Positions 10,441-22,447 of a DNA stretch of 64,000 nt are shown piece after piece. The notes beneath the pieces are model-generated. The model was not told the origin of the DNA, ran no database searches, and saw only the letters and a program-made list of their open reading frames with translations. Made by a program: the position numbers and the translations under genes. Within the stretch, counting starts at the first letter, position 1; the number at the start of each line of letters is the position of its first letter. The DNA lies in assembly GCA_036346355.1 (NCBI GenBank), contig JAYEVF010000026.1:1302001-1366000 (forward strand), read 5' to 3'. The stretch is from Rhipidocladum racemiflorum (lineage: Eukaryota > Streptophyta > Magnoliopsida > Poales > Poaceae).

Positions 10441-12712
10441 TCGCCACTTCCGCCGAGTCCGCCGACTACTGGCTTCAAGAGTTCAACCTTCTCGTGGATC
10501 GAGGCAAGTCTCCTTGACGCATATTGATCCCATGTTTTATCACTGTTTTACCCTGTTTTAACAATTGCATTGCTATTTATATAAAATGATGATGTCAAAC
10601 GTTAGGTTGTTAGTTATACCTGTTGTTTATACCTCCTTGAAATTGCTATCCGTAACCCTTTGTCGCCCTAGAACAGTGATCCACCATAATAAATGTTTTT
10701 AATAAAATACCCTTCGATTAGGAAAATGACTATTTGGAGGATAGTTTGAATAGAACCCATAGTATGGAATGTAATTGGAGGTGGGTGAATAGTAGTGATA
10801 ATGTGGGGTTGTTAATATGAAATTGATCTTTGAATGGTGATCGTTGAAATACTAAGGAGATGGACAGTGATAGTAGTTCTCAATTTAAACAATATAGTCG
10901 TGGGAGATTTTGGAAGATGTATGGGATTGTAAAGTATTCGGGGTGGATTGAACGGATCATTGCAAGTAAATAATATGTCGACTTGGATTCTTGGGTTGAT
11001 AAACTAGTAGGAGGTGAGAATCAGAGTTGGTTGGATTATTAGTGTTTGTTGGGGTTTATTCTTACTGCATTGATTATGAAATAGATGGTTATGAAGATAT
11101 AGATATGTACTAATCATTTATGGAGAATAGTGAATGATCCAGAATAATTGGGGGTTTAGTCAATGATAATATTCCGTATTCTTGATGGATTAAAGTTGAT
11201 GATCTAGAGGTGATGATGTGAAGGATTAGTCATATGCCATTATGAAGTAATATCGGTGGATTGTATTCTAGATGTTTAGAGGTGTGATATCGTGAAGTAT
11301 TCTTGGTGGTTTAGTAGATGACCTTGTGAAATATTCTTAGTGGATGATAAGATTGATCGCCGTATGATTGGTGGATAAATCAATAATACAAGTTCGAGTT
11401 CAAGGGAAAGATTTCCTATACAAATATAATTGTGGTTTAATATGATTTCGGAGATTGTGATAGTACCAGGATATACTTCCTACTTGTGGATACTATATTG
11501 GATTGGATTCTTCGTATGATTGTAAGAATATGACTATTTAAAGGTTATTGGAGGTTACAAAATAAATTTTAAGAATTGTAACCAAACCCTACAACTTACC
11601 TTTTATAAAATAAACTATTGGTGGAATAGAATAGTACGGTAGAAATGCTTAGACTCGCAAACGGTCAATATTCATCTATGGGTGGGACTTTCAATTATCT
11701 CTTGAAAACTTGTATTGGAAGTTATAGGCAAGGAGTATTGCCAATGGTTTACAAAATAAAAATAAAATGAAAAATGATTTCGACTTGGGCGGCATGGAAT
11801 GTCGGGTGGAAGCGGACCAAGCCTTGGTTCTTTTGTGCAAGTACCGCCCCAAGTCAATTAAGGACCGACGCTTATGACTGTCTCCATTCTAAGCATTACC
11901 GTACAACCACATGTCAAAGTGGGCACGACCTGGCTGAATAATTTGTAGAAACCTAACTTAGACTCACCACTCGGTGGTTGTGTGAGAGCCGGAAAGAGGC
12001 ATTGTTGTAGTTGTTTTTCTCACACGGCGCAAGAGGGGGCTTCTGTACTGGGTGGAAATAACCCTAACAGCGGTGAAACCTCAGCGGGTGAGTCAGGTTA
12101 GGCGTATACATTGTAAAGGCCTTGTCATGATATCCCTGCCGGCACACCCAAGGAAGTGTGCTAATTGCATGGCATCAGGGGAATATCATGTCTTGTGGGT
12201 AAAGTTGTACACCTCTGCAGAGTTAAAACTATTCGAATAGCCGTGCCTACGGTCAAAGGCGAAGCTTGCTGAATGCTTTCATACTGGTAGACTTTGGGTT
12301 TTGACTTCAAACTAAACAACATTTTGTTTTGGGATCCGGGAGCGGTTAGAACTCTCGGGTGTGCTTCTGGCGGCTAAAGCCAGGTAGGTGGAAGGAACCT
12401 GATTTTGAGAATCGTGGCAGATAGAGCCATGTGAATGGATTGAACCCTGATCTTGTTGAGATGTGGCGGATAGAGCACGTGATATTAGTGAGTGGTGGTT
12501 AGAACCTTCACTACATTATTACATAATTCAATAATTAAAAAGAATTGCTCAAATATGCTTTGTGAAAATTATTAACAAGTATGATTTGATGAAACTTGGC
12601 TTTATGCAAAAGAACCATATTAAGCCATCTTTGGATAGCCTACATCGTGCATATTTCCCAGACTTGCTGAGTACTTTATGTACTCACGTGCTACATTCTA
12701 ATCCTCTCTCAG
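10441..12712 (+). other. Splice-like module in LTR B: mini-exon 10441-10503 and GC-AG intron 10504-12712
   Basis: A long pyrimidine-rich tract ends in TAG at 10440. A 63-bp mini-exon follows and ends AG|GCAAGT at 10502-10509. CTCAC is at 12683-12687 and the second acceptor AG at 12711-12712. A GTGAGT donor at 9575/9576 could end a first exon. The frame opened across the junction has the same phase as in element A and runs to 12852. Splicing is inferred. Confidence 0.45.
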
Positions 12713-12949
12713 AAGTGAAAGAAGCTGTTCAAGATTTCCATCGACTAGGGTGCGTTCTCCACTCGATTGCCTGTGGGCATTTGGATGGGTCGCATTGGCG
12801 TTTTCGTCTTCCGCTGCAGTTGTTCAAGTTGTTCAGCCTGTCCAGGCCATAATGGTAAACCTTGACCATAAGGTCTTTGCTTTTAGTTGGTATTATTTCT
12901 TATTTAGTTATTTGTATTCGTGATATGGTTGTTGATTCATCACTTTTGA

Positions 12950-13018
12950 CTGTGTGTACTAGCTACTGATCTGGGACTAGTACAGAAATACACAGAGGAC
13001 TCCGGATAGCCGATCCGG
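12950..13018 (+). promoter_or_regulatory. Double hairpin at the 3' end of LTR B
   Basis: CTGTGT+GTACTAG (12950-12962) pairs with CTAGTAC (12977-12983) and ACACAG (12990-12995). CCGGAT (13002-13007) then pairs with ATCCGG (13013-13018). Compared with A, two bases differ so that pairing is kept. Confidence 0.65.
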
Positions 13019-13027
13019 GGGCCCACA

Positions 13028-13402
13028 GTATCGGGCTTCGCGGATGATTCCCGCCTGGAGCAGTTTGGTCACCTCCACCTTCGCGGCTTCTTGCCTTTCT
13101 ACCGCAAGTTTTCTCAGTTTTTGCTTCTTAGGCTTCGCGTTTGGGTTAATAGCGAGGACATGTTCGATAGTTTCTCTCGGGACTCCAGGAAGGTCTTCGA
13201 GCCCCCATGCGAACACGGCTTCATATTCCTGGAGGAGCAGCATCAAGCATTTTTCCTCCTCGGGGGGCAACAGGGTGCCAAGGATCACTGTCTTACTGCT
13301 TCCTGGCCTGAGGCTGTGGTTTAGGAAGCCATCGGCTACGATTCATGGGTACAACGGGGTCCAGCTCCGTGGTGCAGACGTGCTTGACTTGATGTGGGTT
13401 CT
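13028..13402 (-). pseudogene. Tat1 pol segment between protease and the RT catalytic core
   Basis: This fragment encodes the spacer before RT and the RT start, including PPEEEKCLMLLLQEYEAVFAWG and IIREARY. In the intact element it would join the RT core at 8447. It is bounded by LTR B on the left and element C on the right, with GTATC and GTTCT duplications at those edges. An in-frame stop and a probable frameshift lie upstream of the open part. It has no independent function. Confidence 0.9.
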
Positions 13403-13735
13403 TGTCGGGACCCGAATTTGCAAATCCGGACCCTCTGTGTATTCAGCACTAGTCCAGGATCACGCTAGTGCACACAGTCTCAACATAGATGAATATCACA
13501 ATCATACCACAATGAATAGTAAAAATAACTCAATAATAGAATATAAACTATTGAGCGACCTTAAGGTCAACCTTACATTTGTGAAACCCTGACGGCTTCA
13601 ACTCCCAATAAGCAGCGGAACGAAGAACATCGGTGAATCCCATCAATACGCCACAGGCAACTGACAGGGTTCGACTCCTAGATAATCGCCTTCTCACGGA
13701 ACTTCTTCTTCTTCGACGATGTAGACTTTTGCTCA

Positions 13736-15066
13736 CTGGTGATTGTTTGTTTGCAAGGGGTGAGTACATAAAGCACTCAGCAAGTCATGCAAATAATGCA
13801 AGTCTAATAGCTATATGCATGGCTTGGTACAAAGGAATAGCTCAAGGTATATTTGCAGTAAACAGCTTTTTGAAAAGTAATATAAGTAGATTCGAAAGCA
13901 GTAGAAACAAGTAAAACATAAATAACTTTTCAAAAAGTTTAATAAACATTTTCCCCATCCTAAACCACATTTCCATCATTTCCATTAAACCAACCCAACT
14001 TTCCAAATCCAAGTTATTTTTGAGAAAATCTAACCCTTGATCAATTCGAGCATTGTCCAAGATCAGTGGACTCGGCTATTCGAATAGGTTTTACACTCTG
14101 CAGAGGTTATGCACTTTACCCACAAGATACAATCCACTCACCACGTCAGCCGTGAATCGCCATACAAGAGTATGCGAATGAGCGATCATAACAAAGCCTT
14201 TCGGAAGCCTCAAACAACACAGGTGGTCCTCTCCAGACGTGCTCTACACCATCCCTTCCCTTAGCCAAGGCGAAGTATGGGACCAACACACCGTTAGATG
14301 GGTACCTGGCCACGCCACGATACGCCTCCCGCATAATCACACAAACGGTGTAATCGACACCACGAGGCTCCACAAGTGAGTCCTTAGCAACTTAGTCAAC
14401 TAGGGCCGTCCCATTCCAGCCATGTGGTTGCAAGTATGACCCAGTTCAAAGGCTTGCAAGGTTAAGTCCTTAGAGTGACCAGTGGCAAGACTACCCGAAA
14501 AACCAAATCATCATCCCGATTGCCACACCGCCCACCTGATTACTCTTGCCACATGCCCCAATAAAATCGTTTATCAAACCCCAGTTGATTACCATGCACC
14601 ACGTGCCATCAACATCACATGATACTTTTCCAAAACAGGTTCAATATATCATTAAGTCAATATTAGCATTTGATTATCCAAAATCATGTCATGAGCACGT
14701 AGCAGGTCTAAGCAGTATACTACAACGATCTAAACCCATGTTGGCAATTTAATAATGTCCAACTAGTAAACCACAACTAGGGTGACAAGGGATCATGGCA
14801 CATACTTAGATAATCAAGGTGTCGTACAGCAAATTGGTATTTATCTAAGCCCACGTTTAAACAAAGTATTTTTCTACTTGAACTAGCATGCAATAGTTTA
14901 AATCAAAATAGATTTTCGAAATAGGATCAACATGGTCAAAGCACAACTTGCCTGGCCCTTGCAAACTTTACTGTCTTTTACTCTTTATCCTTGATCCTTG
15001 GTCCTCGATCTTCAACTTCCACTTTCTCGATCCTCAACTCGTTCGAACGACTTCCGGACGACACGT
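13736..15066 (-). other. Splice-like module in the C 3' LTR: mini-exon 14952-15066, GC-AG intron 13736-14951
   Basis: On the minus strand an acceptor TAG (15067-15069) opens a 115-bp mini-exon ending AG|GCAAGT (14946-14953). CTCAC is at 13760-13764 and the second acceptor CAG at 13736-13738. Stops interrupt the mini-exon in the frame equivalent to A, so it looks like a leader structure and not a coding exon. Confidence 0.45.
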
Positions 15067-15774
15067 CTAACGATTAAGGAAGAAGCAAATACAAACCAAT
15101 TCAAAAGACAAATCAAGTAAACTCCAAATTAAGAACGAACAGCATTGGGCACAACGGCTTGGGAGAGATTTGGGAACTCGAACGGATTAGATCGAAGAGT
15201 TGACAAAAGAGAACGGGCTTTCGGCAAAACACCGAAAAGAGAAAGATTAATAATCGAAAGAAAGAATAATATTCCAAGAATATTTCTTCCGGTTATTATC
15301 TTGATTAGACAGATAGCGACATATGGGCTCGATCTGTAGATCGGGTCCATACGGATATGTTAGTTCGCAGATGAACTAAACCGATTCTTGAAGTTGACTT
15401 TTGTTGACCGAACGGACACACCAAACAAAAGAGAGACGGATAGATCGGGCATAGGGGTATGACAGATGGCCGGTGGTCTATCGACCAAATCCACGAAGGA
15501 ATTCTCGATTAAAGGCGCATTAGGTCTTCGTGAATAAGACAAGACAAGTGTCTTACCACGGTTGAAACAACGGGAAAGATTGCAAAGATAACAACGCGGC
15601 TCACGATAAACTTAGTTCATCGAACCGGTCTTAGGTTAGGTTTTGATTCGGCTTGAAGATGGTATGACGATGAGACTAGGCTCACGTCATGATGATAGAA
15701 CAGGTGAAGGCATTGCACTAGGGTTTGTGCAAGAATACACGCATGCGATGACAACGAGGCGAAGAGAGCCAATC

Positions 15775-16206
15775 GTTAACGATGAAACGTTAACGATGGA
15801 ACGTTAACGACGAAACGTTAACGGTGGAACGTTAACTACAGAGCGTTAACGGCAAAACGTTAACGGAGGAACGTTAACGACGAAACGTTAACGACGAGCT
15901 AACGGGAAACATTAACGAGGAGCGCGTTAACGACGGGCGTTAACGACGAAACGTTAATGGAGGAATATTAACGGAGCGTTAATGACAAAACGTTAACGGC
16001 AAGACGTTACCGACGGAGCGTTAACGGGGAAACATTAACGGAGGAGCGTTAACGACGAAGCGTTAACGACGAAACGTTAATGGAGGAATATTAACGGAGC
16101 GTTAATGACAAAACGTTAACGGCAAGACGTTACCGACGAAAGGCGTTAACCCATGCAGCGCACCCGGGAAACGCCAACGGCGAACTTATCGCGGTGGATC
16201 GTTAAC
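15775..16206. repeat. GTTAAC-punctuated minisatellite, 3' LTR of element C
   Basis: I count 18 exact GTTAAC hexamers plus ATTAAC, GTTAAT and GTTACC variants, spaced mostly 14-19 bp and linked by short words such as GACGAAAC, GGTGGAAC and GGCAAGAC. A block of about 80 bp repeats at a 124-bp distance (15938 and 16062), so there is higher-order structure. GTTAAC is self-complementary. Confidence 0.9.
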
Positions 16207-17224
16207 GGCTAACGCAACGGTGGAGGTCAACAATGATAGGAGACTTCATGAAGCGAAGTAGCGACCGCTTGTACAACGACATGGCCGCGGTAGAACGCTA
16301 CCAGGGACGGCTAACCGTGCGCGAACCGGCGGCAACAATTTAGGCCGAAGACGACGGCGGTTTAAAGCGGGCGCCGGGCTTCTCGGCAAACGGAGACCAA
16401 AAGAACCTTAAGTATGATCCAAAACAGTAAAAGATGATCCTACGGACGCAACAACACGGCCGAGTGAACCAAAATAACCGGGCGCCAAAAGCGACACAAG
16501 CATTTGCAAAACGGTGGCCTAAATATATAAAAAATTCGGAGGATGGGATGGCAAAGGGAGAATGTCTACTGCGTAGAACGCGCGCGAGACGATCTCAACG
16601 GTATAGGCGGATTTTGCGGCGCCCTTCCGGATTAATCACAACCGGGCGATTAACGGTTTCGGATCAAAACTTTGGACGGCCATAACTTCTAGAATAATGA
16701 TCGGAACTTAACGAATTTGACCGAGAGCTAGATGGGACCAAGAGGCACACCGTGACGCAGGTGGCTCAAGAAATACCTTCTGGAACAGCGGGGGACGCGC
16801 GAGGAAGTTTGCCGCTGTCTGGAACGCAGTCTAAACGGAGAATTTATTTTTCTGCGCCAAATCCAGAGGGCAAAACCTTGGGGCAAGATGTGCATCCTGT
16901 AGAGGACATCCCCAGGAGTCTACACAAAAAATTTCACCGTCAAACTCGAAAAATTGAGGGAGTTATGGCCTCGGCAAGATTCGAGATTGAAACGGCCGTA
17001 ACTTTTGATCCCGTGGACCAAATTGGCTGAATTTTGGACAGCAAGTAGATGGTACCTTGTGGCACACCACGGAGAAGACGGATCTCGAAAAGAGTCGACG
17101 AGTTGCCCAGGACGCGGCTCCAAAGTTCGGCCGGCGTTGGGCGACGTTCGGGCGACATTGGATGGATCTCGGAGTTTTAGAGATGATCCGGAGGTTGTAT
17201 ATCCGTGGGAGGGGTCTAGGGGCA

Positions 17225-17234
17225 CTTATATAGG
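17225..17234 (-). promoter_or_regulatory. TATA box in the C 3' LTR
   Basis: The minus strand reads CCTATATAAG in an otherwise GC-rich context. The identical site is in the 5' LTR at 24600-24609, where it would drive transcription of the element. Confidence 0.6.
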
Positions 17235-18116
17235 TTTGGGGAAGAGGCTAGATCAAGAAAAATCAAGTTTGGACGCGTTTGGAGGTGTTTGGGTCGGTTT
17301 TGGCATTTTATCGAGCACTTACCATGCACCAAACGGACACGGGGTGACGTGGCAGGCTGGGATGCGTTGGATCGGCTGTTGGCTGTTCGGATCGCGCGGT
17401 GGATCGCGCGGCGCAGCGCGCGTGGGCGGTGGGCGCTGCGGCGCGTGGAGGCGGGGCGACGTGGGCACTGGCGAAGCGGCCGGGCGGCCATGGCGTGGGT
17501 CGGCGCAAGGCCACAAGGCGGACTGGCCGGGCCAATCTGGGAGCGGGCGAGCAGGCCGGCGGCTGGCACGGGCGCTGGAGGCGTCTGGCCGCGGGCCCGG
17601 CTGGCGGGGTGGGCCGGCGGGAGAGAGAGAAGAGGATGAGGCCCAAGCCAAAATCCGAAATTTCCAACAATTTTCGAATAAAAATAATTCCAACAAATTC
17701 AATTAAATCAATAGAGGAATAAAAATACCCGAAAAATTTTAGAAAAATTCTAGAAAATATTTTGAGACATTTCCAACTCAAATAAAATATTTGCAACAAA
17801 ACTTTATATAAAATTTTCCAAATAATTAATTAATTTCAATAAAAGGGCTTAATACAAATCTATTCCGAATAAATCCATTAAATAGCAAACGAGCTCCGAA
17901 AAATCTCAAAAATTACAGAAGAACTTCTTGAAGTACAAGGAATCCAAATAAAATAAAATAAATTTTATTTGAGGTTTAGAATAATCAATTTAAATTGTTT
18001 TAGCTTTTAGAAAATTCAAATCAAGCTTTTATAAACGCGAGAAAATCAACGAAAATTTTTGGGAAGCTAAACTAAACCAAAATTTTTGAAAACCCAAATT
18101 TTGGGATGTTACAAAT

Positions 18117-18127
18117 CTCCCCCCCTT
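18117..18127 (-). promoter_or_regulatory. Polypurine tract of element C
   Basis: The minus strand reads AAGGGGGGGAG three bases before the 3' LTR start at 18113. Confidence 0.9.
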
Positions 18128-18131
18128 AACA

Positions 18132-18151
18132 GAATCTCGTCCCCGAGATTC
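18132..18151 (-). promoter_or_regulatory. Pre-PPT stem-loop of element C
   Basis: The arms GAATCTCG and CGAGATTC surround a GGGA loop (minus strand), identical to the element A structure at 1252-1271, although C has lost its pol gene. Retention without the coding context suggests a role for the nucleic acid itself. Confidence 0.7.
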
Positions 18152-18439
18152 AGGGCTGACTATAGAATTAGGTTCAGGGGGACTCAACTCTTGAGCTTCC
18201 TCGAACTTCCAAGCAACTACACACTGGACAGGGGTCGCTTCTGAACAAACGCTTGGTAACATCCAAAATTTTGCAGGCTGCTCCTTGCTGATGAGGTCCT
18301 CTCACAAGTCCGCTGACTCCAACTGTGTCTGCTTTTCGGCCACGAGGCACTTCTTCTACGGAAAATCTTGATACTACCTTTGTCGGCTTGATTCTTCAGC
18401 GTTGACTGAAACTTTGTATCAACTGAATACTCCTTCACA

Positions 18440-20166
18440 ATTCACTTTCTAACGCAAGTGTCTCGGTAGGCGAGGGACTAGGGTTGAAGTGGGCAGGTAT
18501 AACATCTTTTCTCCTAGGTCAACTATTAGCAAAGTGTCCCGGCTCATTGCATCTGAAGCAACACTTGACTGGCATCCGTTGGCTTTCTCCTGACATGGCA
18601 CTAATCTTGGTAGGGCAGAGCTGAGATCGATGCGATCCGCAGTGATCACTTTCTTCTAAGGATAGTGGTTAGCAAAATATTCTGGCGGATGACAGGCATA
18701 GCGAACTCTAGAGAGCAGGCTTCTTTCTTGAGAACGTTTCACCAGGTTGGTGTTATGGAAACTCTAACCATTGGGGCGAAGCACTGGTGAAAGTGTCTCT
18801 AACAAAGTCTAAGCAGTATGGCAACTGAATTGTTGAGGGGTACTCCTCATTTGCTGTTGCGGTGGTCCTTCTTGACAAACTTTCTGACGCTTGCGGTGGT
18901 CCTCCAATTCCTTGCACTCATCTTTCAGGTTAAGGTCTTGTTAATCAACTCTTCTTGCTTCAACTGACTCCTTAAGCAAGTTGCTTCCATAGTCTTACCA
19001 CTCACTTTCTGTGTTATAGTCTTTACTGACGTAATTTCTGGGATGATCATGGCTTTCGAAATTGCTTGATCTTTCTGTGGCATTCCTTAGCAAATGACCT
19101 GACTCACCACAGTTGTAACATGAACGTTTGGGTCATCGTGTCGGGTTGATGGGGCATTCTCTAGGCCAATGACCTCATTTATCACACAAGAAACAATTCC
19201 ATGGTGACCAAGTATTACTGATTTCTTGAGGTAGATGGATAGGGTTGACATATTTCTTCACGTGGCACAGCTAGTGCGAATGACAATCATTCTCTTTTCG
19301 CTAACTCTTGAGCAATGACGGCTCGAAAATCTTCTTGCTGATGCTGAGTCACAGCGGTCACTATTGGATCTAAGGGACATTGAGCTGGGCAATGATCACG
19401 ACCTTCGCAAAGATAGCAGATGATATTGCGTATAGGACATTCTCTGGGTAAATGGCTTCCTTCACAGCTGGAACAATTGATTGCATGTTCATCAGCAGTG
19501 TATCCTATTTCTCCACATCGGATGCATGCACGGTCTTCTAACTTGTTTGGTTGACAACACTTCAAAGAACAACATCTCGGTATGGTATTAGGTGCAGGGG
19601 TTGTGCTCTTCTCTGAACTCGCGGTAGTCACACTATCTTCTGATGACGCAACAAACTGACGAAGGGCGGTGGCAATTTCCAACCAAGTGATAGTATGTCC
19701 ATCCTCCGAGGTGGCGTAGAAACCTCTCTTCCAGGCTAATGCATCTCCTTCTAACTGACAAGTAGCATAGGGGACCTTCTCCTCATCTTCACATTGTACC
19801 CAAGCAAGCTTCTCTTCTATGACCCGAAGCCATATTTCTCCGTCTTTGAGGGTGACTAATCCATCAAACGTGGGTGGTTTTGGTCTTTATGAACAAGGCA
19901 AACTTTGACTGTGAACAGGAGGTTACGACTTTAGTGGTGGAGGGGTTGATTTTGGCACTGATAACATTCATCTGTTGCACCATCATCTGTATGAGCTGAG
20001 TCTGGGTAGTGACAAACTGATCCAAGTGTTGAATTGTCACGGTTGGTACAGTGGACGGTTGTTGGTCACAACCGCTTGACATCGACATGTATAGTAGCAA
20101 TCGAACCGACTTGAATCGCCTCAAAGTTACTATTGCCAGAGTTGGTCCTTTCCATCCTTTGTCCAC
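18440..20166 (-). pseudogene. Element C gag remnant: capsid segment plus several CCHC zinc knuckles
   Basis: Gag would form the particle and package RNA. The capsid-like part reads PPTFDGLVTLKDG, then QLEGDALAWKRG and W.EIATALRQF, between about 19880 and 19650. CX2C-type zinc knuckles follow: CYLCEGRDHCPAQC and CSSCEGSHLPREC within 19287-19682, a CYNCGESGH motif and a CFLCDK-stop-GHW motif at about 19080-19200, and CFRCNEPGH at about 18520-18570. Stops and frameshifts separate them. A frame at 20166-19864 holds a Gln-rich N-terminal part. An array of about five knuckles is unusual for gag. The internal region ends here with no pol. Confidence 0.8.
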
Positions 20167-20760
20167 TCCAGGGTTTTAGGTAAGAGGGAAAAGCATGGAT
20201 GAGGTTCAAGAATCCTATTGCGGGGAGAACAGGTTTAACCCAAAAACTTGTACAAACATTATTAAGAACTTGGTATGGTTGCTTATCCAAGCCTAAAAGC
20301 TATGCAACGCATACTGCACACTCAGCAAAAGAAAGATCCAAATTCCTAAGCACACAATAATCTAGCGTCTAAAGGGTAACACTCCTATCTTAAGAGACGG
20401 GACTCTCACACATGAGTCTCAACTGACAACTAAACACTGGTTCTTCAAGCTTCTAGAACACTTCATCGATCCACTTCTCTTCGAGCGCGACGATCCCTTA
20501 CTTCATGATCTTCAGGGTTGACGGCGACATACAGTACTTTCTCCTTAAGTGTGAAACATCGTTAACTATTCGGAACAACTCAGGTAAGATTTCCATTTAA
20601 ATCGGTGGGAAGGATAGAAATTTTCAGCAAAGGGGAAAGAATAGAAGAGTAAGATAAGTCAAGAACGTATTATTCTTTCAAGTTAAAATTTCTCTTTAGA
20701 AAATACTTTTGAAGCTCCTAAAGACGGCCAATCTATCTAGGTCAAGACCTACAGTCAGTA

Positions 20761-20773
20761 TGGCTCGATACCA
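20761..20773 (-). promoter_or_regulatory. Primer-binding site of element C
   Basis: The minus strand reads TGGTATCGAGCCA four bases after the 5' LTR end at 20778. This resembles the initiator tRNA-Met complement TGGTATCAGAGC, with a small change in the middle. It marks the start of minus-strand cDNA synthesis. Confidence 0.8.
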
Positions 20774-21112
20774 CCTCTGCCGGGACCCGAATTTGCAAAT
20801 CCGGACCCTCTGTGTATTCAGCACTAGTCCAGGATCACGCTTAGTGCACACAGCCTCAACATAGATGAATATCACAATCATACACAGCCGGAATAGTAAA
20901 ATAACTCAATAATAGAATATAAACTATTGAGCGACCTTAAGGTCAACCTTACATTTGTGAAACCTCGACGGCTTCAACTCCAAATAAGCAAAGAATGAAC
21001 GAAGAACATCGGTGAATCCCATCAATACGCCACAGCAACCGACAGGTTCGACTCCTAGATAATCGCCTTCTCACGGAACTTCTTCTTCTTCGACGATGTA
21101 GACTTTTGCTCA

Positions 21113-22447
21113 CTGGTGATTGTTTGTTTGCAAGGGGTGAGTACATAAAGCACTCGACAAGTCATGCACGTAATGCAAGTCTAATAGCTATATGCATGGC
21201 TTGGTACAAAGGAATAGCTCAAGGTATATTTGCGATAAATTTTTTTTGAAAAGTAATATAAGTAGATTCAAAGCGGTAGAAACAAGTAAAACATAAATAA
21301 CTTTTCAAAAGTTTAATAAACATTTTCCCCATCCTAAACCACATTTCCATCATTTCCATTAAACCAACCCAACTTTCCAAATCCAAGTTATTTTTGAGAA
21401 AATCTAACCCTTGACTGTAATTCCCGAGCATTGTCCAGTACCGTGGACTCGGCTATTCGAATAGGTTTTACACTCTGCAGAGGTTATACACTTTACCCAC
21501 AAGATACAATCCACTCACCACGTGCCAAACCGTGAATCGCCATACAAGAGTATGCGAATGAGCGATCATAACAAAGCCTTCCTTCGGAAGCCTCAAACAA
21601 CACAGGTGGTCCTCTCCTCAGACGTGCTCTACACCATCCCTTCCTTAGCCAAGGCGAAGTATGGGACCAACACACCGTTAGATGGGTACCTGGCCACAGC
21701 CACGATACGCCCCCCGCATAATCACACAAACGGTGTAATCGACACTCGAGGCTCCACAAGTGAGTCCTTAGCGACTTAGTCAACTAGGGCCGCCCCATTC
21801 CAGCCATGTGGTTGCAAGTATGACCCAGTTCAAAGGCTTGCAAGGTTAAGTCCTTAGAGTGACCAGGCAAGACTACCCGAAAACCAAATCATCATCCCCA
21901 AAGGCCACACCGCCCACCTGATTACTCTTGCCACATGCCCCGATAAATCAAGTTATCAAACCCCGCTTGATTACCATGCACCACGTGCCATCAACATCAC
22001 ATGATACTTTTCCAAAACAGGTTCAATATATCATTAAGTCAATATTAGCATTTGATTATCCAAAATCATGTCATGAGCACGTAGTGTGTCTAAGCAGATA
22101 CTACAACGGTCTAAACCCATGTTGGCAATTTAATAATGTCCAACTAGTAAACCACAACTAGGGTGACAAGGGATCATGGCACATACTTAGATAATCAAGG
22201 TGTCGTACAGCAAATTGGTATTTATCTAAGCCCACGTTTAAACAAAGTATTTTTCTACTTGAACTAGCATGCAATAGTTTAAATCAAAATAGATTTTCGA
22301 AATAGGATCAACATGGTCAAAGCACAACTTGCCTGGCCCTTGCAAACTTTACTGTCTTTTACTCTTTATCCTTGATCCTTGGTCCTCGATCTTCAACTTC
22401 CACTTTCTCGATCCTCAGCTCGCTCGAACGACTTCCGGACAACACGT
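21113..22447 (-). other. Splice-like module in the C 5' LTR: mini-exon 22333-22447, GC-AG intron 21113-22332
   Basis: The arrangement is the same as in the 3' LTR: TAG acceptor, 115-bp mini-exon, AG|GCAAGT donor (22327-22334) and second acceptor CAG (21113-21115). As the 5' LTR copy it is the one that would lie in the transcript leader. Confidence 0.45.

Larger units (their letters stand above)
8448..13027 (+). repeat. Solo LTR B (4.58 kb) inserted in Tat1 pol, duplication GTATC
   Basis: The sequence begins TGTAACACCCTAG and ends GGGCCCACA. It is flanked by perfect GTATC copies at 8443-8447 and 13028-13032. There is no primer-binding site, polypurine tract or coding region, so it is a solo LTR left by LTR-LTR recombination. 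Deleting it with one GTATC restores the RT frame across the join. It has a CpG-rich core (about 9720-10090), a CTACTGTAGCA-rich segment (8955-9010), a splice-like module (10441-12712) and the double 3' hairpin. It is related to the A and C LTRs at its ends but is a separate family. Confidence 0.95.
13403..18113 (-). repeat. 3' LTR of element C
   Basis: On the minus strand it begins TGTAACATCCC (from 18113) right after the polypurine tract and ends GGGTCCCGACA (13403). It carries a TATA box (17225-17234), a GTTAAC minisatellite (15775-16206), mini-exon 14952-15066 with GC donor, and the double terminal hairpin. About 1.5 kb at its 3' end is homologous to the A-family LTR; the 5' two thirds are not. 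Confidence 0.95.

Noticed and set aside
15775..16206. CRISPR-like array
   Set aside because: The units are only 14-19 bp with no spacer/repeat division, the array lies within a plant LTR, and there are no cas genes.
17005..17706. Long plus-strand frames in the C LTRs (also 24380-25084)
   Set aside because: They are antisense to the element, lie in GC-rich LTR DNA and diverge by frame between the paired LTRs, so they are chance frames.
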